Positions 60,810 to 64,000 of a stretch of DNA of 64,000 bases are shown here, piece by piece. The translations under genes and the position numbers were made by a program. The stretch covers positions 72,516 to 136,515 of the forward strand of contig NZ_JAOQJP010000008.1 in assembly GCF_025567305.1 (NCBI RefSeq), given 5' to 3'. This DNA comes from Lentihominibacter butyricus (GTDB lineage Bacteria; Bacillota; Clostridia; Peptostreptococcales; Anaerovoracaceae). Below the pieces are notes generated by a model. The model had not been told where the DNA came from, did no database searches, and saw only the letters and a list, made by a program, of their open reading frames with translations. Position 1 is the first letter of the stretch, and every line of letters starts with the position of its first letter.

Positions 60810-60995
60810 ATGGCAAAAAGCAAAAACGAGAGCAATAACAAAAACAGCGGCACCCTGCTTACCGAAAAAGACGGCACCCAGTATTTTGTCATGGGGAAAG
60901 TCCGTATCAAGGTATCGGAGCATTTCGCACAGGATGGGAAGCCGCTTGACAGCCTGCTGGAAGATGTGATCCAGCACGCTGCCGCCGCTTCCTGA
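60810..60995 (+). CDS. TnpW-like small transposon protein
   Basis: 61 residues: basic Lys/Asn-rich start, then GTLLTEKDGTQYFVMGKVRIKVSEHFAQDGKPLDSLLEDVIQHAA, the TnpW family pattern. It stands before the TnpX-type recombinase in many elements; its function is not established. RBS GGAGG at 60797. Confidence 0.82.
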   Translation: MAKSKNESNNKNSGTLLTEKDGTQYFVMGKVRIKVSEHFAQDGKPLDSLLEDVIQHAAAAS

Positions 60996-61024
60996 AAAAA
61001 TACGGAATAACGACTGTCAATCAG

Positions 61025-61072
61025 CCCACGCTTATGATATACTTGTACCAGCGAGTATTGTATAAGCGTGGG
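61025..61072. repeat. 11-bp inverted repeat upstream of the recombinase gene
   Basis: CCCACGCTTAT (61025-61035) and ATAAGCGTGGG (61062-61072), 26 bases apart. CCCACGCTTAT also occurs near the left end (48557-48567) with the same following ACCAGC, so it is probably a recombinase or regulator site. Confidence 0.65.
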
Positions 61073-61102
61073 TTGTTTCTTTTAGAAGGAGGATTTTTAA
61101 CC

Positions 61103-62725
61103 GTGAAACAACCATACAATACAACGATTTATAACACTGCACTATATTTGAGATTGAGCCGTGACGATGAATTACAGGGGGAAAGCGGCAGTATCCAGAC
61201 CCAGCGCATGATGCTTAGACAGTATGCCGCAGAGCATGGGCTGACCGTTGTAGACGAGTACATTGACGACGGATGGAGTGGGACAAATTTCGAGCGTCCA
61301 AGTTTCCAAAGGATGATTGATGACATCGAAGACGGGAAAATCAACTGCGTTGTCACAAAGGACTTATCCCGTCTGGGAAGAAACTATATCCTGACCGGTC
61401 AGTACACGGAAATCTATTTCCCCAGCAAGGGAGTACGCTACATTGCCATCAATGACAATGTGGACACCATCAACGGAGAAAGCGAGCTTGCACCGTTCTT
61501 AAACATCCTGAATGAAATGCACGCCCGACAGACCAGCAAAAAGGTCAAGGCTGCCATGCACACAAGATTTGCCAATGGCGCACACTATGGAGCCTATGCA
61601 CCGCTGGGCTATGTAAAAGACCCGGACAAAAAAGGTCATCTTCTGATCGACCCGGAAACACGCTGGATTGTAGAGAAGATTTTTGACCTTGCTGTACACG
61701 GGCGTGGAGCCGCCAGCATTACACGGATTCTGGTGGAGGAAAAAGTACCTACCCCCGGCTGGCTGAACTATGAAAGATACGGGACTTTCGCCAATATCTA
61801 CGCCGGTGCGCCCGCAGAAAAAGCCTATGCGTGGACGATAGCACAGGTCAAGAGCATTTTGAAAGAGGAAACCTACATCGGTCACAGCATTCACAACAAG
61901 CAGAGCAACATTTCATTCAAGAACAAGAAAAAGGTGCGGAAGCCGCAGGAAGAATGGTATCGTGTGGAAAATACCCACGAAGCCATCATTTCTGAAGAAG
62001 TGTTCCAAAAAGTTCAGGAGCTGATTGCAAGCAGACGCAGGAAACGCAGAAACGGTACGACACAGATTTTCGCAGGATTGATAAAATGTGCAGACTGCGG
62101 ATGGTCTTTAGCCTATGGGGAAAACAAGCAGAATAAGAACCCATACGGGTACTACCATTGCAGCAAGAACGGGCAGGGATTACGCCAGTGTTCCATGCAC
62201 TATATCCGCTATGATGTACTGTATGCCTATGTGCTTGCAAGACTGCAATACTGGTCTATGCTGGCACAGAAAGACGAGGACAAGCTGCTGAAACGCCTGC
62301 TCAATGCCAGCGACAGGGAAAGAAACTCTGCGAAGAAAAAGCAGGCTGCGGAGCTGAAAAAGGCAGAGAAGCGTAAAGCCGAGGTTGACGGGCTGTTTGC
62401 TAAAATGTATGAGGACTGGTCTGCCGGACGCATAACCGAGTATAACTTCAATATGCTGTCCGAGAAGTACCAGAACGAGCAAAAGGAGCTTGAAACAAAA
62501 ATAAGACAGCTTCACGAAACGATGGAAGCCGCCGTACAGACCGCAGCGGATGCTGAAAAGTGGATTGCCCTGATGAAACAGTATGTCAACCCTGTGGAGC
62601 TGACCGCCGAACTTCTGAACACTCTAATTGAAAAAATAACCGTCCACGAAGCTGTCAAGGGCGAGGACGGAAGCCGTGAGCAGGAAGTAGAAATCTACTA
62701 CCGCTTCATCGGCAAAATCGACTGA
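61103..62725 (+). CDS. Large serine recombinase, TnpX/TndX type
   Basis: 541 residues from GTG 61103 (RBS AGAAGGAGG). N-terminal resolvase domain with catalytic Ser in ALYLRLSRDDEL, VDEYIDDGWSGTNFERPSFQRMIDDIEDGKINCVVTKDLSRLGRNYI, the recombinase domain (APLGYVKDPDKKGHLLIDPET...), a zinc ribbon (GLIKCADCGWSLAYG...YYHCSKNG...CSMHYIRYDVL) and a long coiled coil (~415-500). This excises and inserts the element at GA dinucleotides. Only one copy; all key residues present. It sits at the right end. Confidence 0.95.
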   Translation: MKQPYNTTIYNTALYLRLSRDDELQGESGSIQTQRMMLRQYAAEHGLTVVDEYIDDGWSGTNFERPSFQRMIDDIEDGKINCVVTKDLSRLGRNYILTGQYTEIYFPSKGVRYIAINDNVDTINGESELAPFLNILNEMHARQTSKKVKAAMHTRFANGAHYGAYAPLGYVKDPDKKGHLLIDPETRWIVEKIFDLAVHGRGAASITRILVEEKVPTPGWLNYERYGTFANIYAGAPAEKAYAWTIAQVKSILKEETYIGHSIHNKQSNISFKNKKKVRKPQEEWYRVENTHEAIISEEVFQKVQELIASRRRKRRNGTTQIFAGLIKCADCGWSLAYGENKQNKNPYGYYHCSKNGQGLRQCSMHYIRYDVLYAYVLARLQYWSMLAQKDEDKLLKRLLNASDRERNSAKKKQAAELKKAEKRKAEVDGLFAKMYEDWSAGRITEYNFNMLSEKYQNEQKELETKIRQLHETMEAAVQTAADAEKWIALMKQYVNPVELTAELLNTLIEKITVHEAVKGEDGSREQEVEIYYRFIGKID

Positions 62726-62746
62726 CCTTTCTTTTTTACCCAACAA

Positions 62747-62763
62747 TATCTTTAATTAAGGGA
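62747..62763. repeat. Right terminal inverted repeat of the element
   Basis: TATCTTTAATTAAGGGA, ending in the GA dinucleotide (62762-62763); matches the complement of 48521-48537 at 15 of 17 positions. Confidence 0.72.
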
Positions 62764-63235
62764 GACGGGCAGAGGATATCCGGACATAACCCTGATAGAA
62801 CCGATAGCGCAGGCGCTGGGGATTTCCATGATAGAACTGCTGTCAGGCAGCAATATCGTGAATGAAAACCGCAATGCCAATATGCTGAGGACGAAATGGT
62901 ATGTATGTCCGGTCTGCGGCAATGTGGTGAATGCCACGGGCGAAGCTGTGATAAGCTGCTGCGGTATCACGCTGCCGGCATTCGATATGGTCGAGGCGGA
63001 TGCGGATCATCCGGTGAGCATAGAGCGGGTGGAGGACGAGTATTACGTGACGATAGATCATGAGATGACCAAGACGCACTATATATCGTTCATCGCTGCG
63101 CTGTCCGGCCAGGAGAACCATATCGTGAAGCTGTATCCGGAAGGGCCGGCAGAGGCGAGATTCAAGACGCGTCTGGTAAGGAAGATAATTTTTTACTGCA
63201 ATCATCACGGCCTGTTCGAGGTCAGGGTAAAGTGA
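62764..63235 (+). pseudogene. C-terminal fragment of split XRE regulator with desulfoferrodoxin-like domain
   Basis: Continues the HTH of 48395 in frame: ETGRGYPDITLIEPIAQALGISMIELLSG. Then a domain with WYVCPVCGNVVNATGEAVISCCGITL (the CxxC...CC site of desulfoferrodoxin) and ADADHPVSIE...IDHEMTKTHYISFIAAL...FYCNHHGLFEV, which matches the His/Cys ligands of the superoxide-reductase centre (HEM...THYI; CNHHG). The intact gene would be an XRE regulator that senses iron or superoxide through this domain. ATG 62828 could start a separate protein that lacks the DNA-binding part. Confidence 0.85.
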
Positions 63236-63261
63236 CAGAAGCATGTATGCTTTTGGATAAA

Positions 63262-63418
63262 TCAAAACGACAGAGATAAAAACGCAACGTGCGCCGCGAC
63301 GGCGTGCCAGAGCCGGTAGGTAGCCCGGCCGTCCTGCGGATCGCAAGGAAGAGGAGATCGCAGGGTAAGTAACCTGCCCCTCCGGGTTGTCCGTTCTTTG
63401 TCCATTTCGATCAGTGAG
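63262..63418 (+). ncRNA. yjdF-type leader RNA (azaaromatic riboswitch candidate)
   Basis: The region directly upstream of yjdF contains paired G+C-rich segments (CGTGCGCCGCGACGGCGTGCC; GAGCCGGTAGGTAGCCCGGC) and the conserved-looking CAGGGTAAGTAACCTGCCCC...GGGTTGTCC block near 63360-63392. yjdF genes often have this riboswitch, which binds azaaromatic compounds. Recognised by position and motif, not by a covariance model. Confidence 0.6.
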
Positions 63419-63429
63419 GAGGGATAGTT

Positions 63430-63846
63430 ATGGGCGATGTAAATGGCAGACTTACGGTGTATTTTGAGGATCCGTTCTGGGCAGGAGTGTTCGAACGTGT
63501 CTCGGAAGGAAAGCTTTCGGCGGCGAAGGTGACGTTCGGAGCGGAGCCGAGAGAGCAGGATGTATACGGATTCATCCTGGATCACTACTATGATCTGCAG
63601 TTCAGCCCGGCTGTAGCGGCAGCAGTGAAAAAGCCTGCGAAGAATCCGAAGCGGATACAGAGAGAAGTCAGTAAACAGCTTCGGGAAACCGGAATAGGTA
63701 CGAAATCGCAGCAGGCCCTTAAACTGCAGCACGAGCAGAACAAACAGATGCGCAAGGCAAAGAGCCGCGATAAAAAGCGAGCAGAAGCCGAGCACAGGTT
63801 TGAACTGCGGCAGCAGAAGAAAAAGGCAAAGCACAGGGGACACTGA
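63430..63846 (+). CDS. yjdF: YjdF-family (DUF2992) protein
   Basis: 138 residues: LTVYFEDPFWAGVFERVSEGKLSAAKVTFGAEPREQDVYGFILDHYYDLQFSPAV is the YjdF core, followed by the very basic C-terminal tail (KKKAKHRGH), normal in the family. Function of the protein is unsettled; it is regulated by the yjdF riboswitch. RBS GAGGAGGG. Upstream gene is the split XRE. Confidence 0.92.
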   Translation: MGDVNGRLTVYFEDPFWAGVFERVSEGKLSAAKVTFGAEPREQDVYGFILDHYYDLQFSPAVAAAVKKPAKNPKRIQREVSKQLRETGIGTKSQQALKLQHEQNKQMRKAKSRDKKRAEAEHRFELRQQKKKAKHRGH

Positions 63847-63867
63847 CCCTCTGTGCGCTGATACGGA

Positions 63868-63902
63868 AAAAGTCTGGCCTTGTAAAGGTGCAGGCTTTTT
63901 CT
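63868..63902 (+). terminator. Terminator after yjdF, target of a second intron
   Basis: AAAAAGTCTGGCCTT, loop, AAGGTGCAGGCTTTTT form a long stem (63868-63900) with a T-run. The intron-like 5' end begins three or so bases later. Confidence 0.75.
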
Positions 63903-63904
63903 GC

Positions 63905-64000
63905 GTGTGTGCCAGGCATGGCATAAGTCTTACGGGTGAAAGTCCCGTCACGGGTATTTACCGCCAAGTGTAGCGAACCACAAGCCGAAGACAACAATGT
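63905..64000 (+). mobile_element. 5' part of a second group II intron, cut off by window end
   Basis: GTGTGTGCC at 63905 (GUGYG-type 5' end), GGCATGGCATAAG and CTTACGGGTGAAAGTCCCGTCACGGG, the helices at the start of domain I seen in bacterial group II introns, and CCGCCAAGTGTAGCGAACCACAAGCC. The sequence is not that of the intron at 43087. Its maturase would be beyond the window. Confidence 0.7.

Larger units (their letters stand above)
48511..62761. mobile_element. 14.25-kb mobilizable element with TnpX-type serine recombinase
   Basis: Flanked by GA dinucleotides (48509-48510; 62762-62763), the target preference of TnpX/TndX-type large serine recombinases. Ends share an imperfect 17-bp inverted repeat. 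Contents in order: response regulator, histidine kinase, NTF2-like protein, ABC ATPase and permease, DUF6076, HTH, oriT, DUF3847, MobA/MobL relaxase, primase, VapE-like protein, repeat array, TnpW, recombinase. No type IV secretion genes, so it would depend on a helper element to move between cells. Codon use is richer in G+C than in the host genes. Confidence 0.9.

Overview
The window reads as the chromosome of an anaerobic, low-to-medium G+C Firmicute of class Clostridia, probably a gut species. Signs of this are a type-2-like IleRS behind an isoleucine T-box, a second T-box on a transporter, Gram-positive RBS strength, AGA-rich host codon use, a sortase-type surface adhesin, a butyrate-type CoA-transferase, a YjdF gene with its leader RNA, and gut-type mobile elements. 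I would not name a genus.

Layout. (1) 1-10.9 kb is a defence island: the 3' part of an m5C methyltransferase, an McrB-like NTPase and LlaJI-family nuclease, Vsr, a very large KAP/YobI-type membrane P-loop NTPase, a WYL regulator, and an AbiEi/AbiEii toxin-antitoxin pair whose consensus promoter sits inside a perfect inverted repeat. (2) 11.0-15.6 kb is the integrase end of a tyrosine-recombinase element: self-cleaving LexA-like repressor, zinc-finger protein, two sigma-region-4-like proteins, a MazF toxin, an excisionase-like protein and an integrase. (3) 16-19 kb holds a DUF4304 protein, a flavoprotein and an isolated holin-endolysin pair. (4) 19-48 kb is mostly housekeeping: T-box-ileS-rlmN; DMT exporter-Nudix-nitrilase-BMP lipoprotein; citrate synthase, an amino-acid antiporter and a Crp/Fnr regulator on the minus strand; an FMN-binding oxidase-like protein; a large SpaA/VaFE surface protein; a sodium symporter under a tyrosine-type T-box; and a peptide-use cluster (M20 dipeptidase, class-A-like serine hydrolase, OPT transporter, dipeptide epimerase). 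A group IIC-like intron follows the terminator of that cluster.

(5) 48,511-62,761 is a 14.25-kb mobilizable element of the TnpX-recombinase type. It splits an XRE regulator gene, and removing it rejoins that gene exactly in frame at a GA dinucleotide. It carries a response regulator/histidine kinase/ABC transporter module, DUF6076, a MobQ-type oriT and relaxase, primase and VapE-like replication genes with a GGTTGAC repeat array, TnpW and the serine recombinase. The relaxase frame starts at ATA where ATG would be expected. (6) The right end has the rest of the XRE gene, which carries a desulfoferrodoxin-like domain, then a yjdF-type leader RNA and yjdF, and a second group II intron again placed just after a terminator.

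The most notable points are the LlaJI+Vsr+YobI+WYL+AbiE defence island, the reconstructed target gene of the 14-kb element, the ATA start of its relaxase, the orphan duplicate of its regulated promoter, the tyrosine T-box on an SSS transporter, and a terminator whose 3' arm is also the holin ribosome-binding site.
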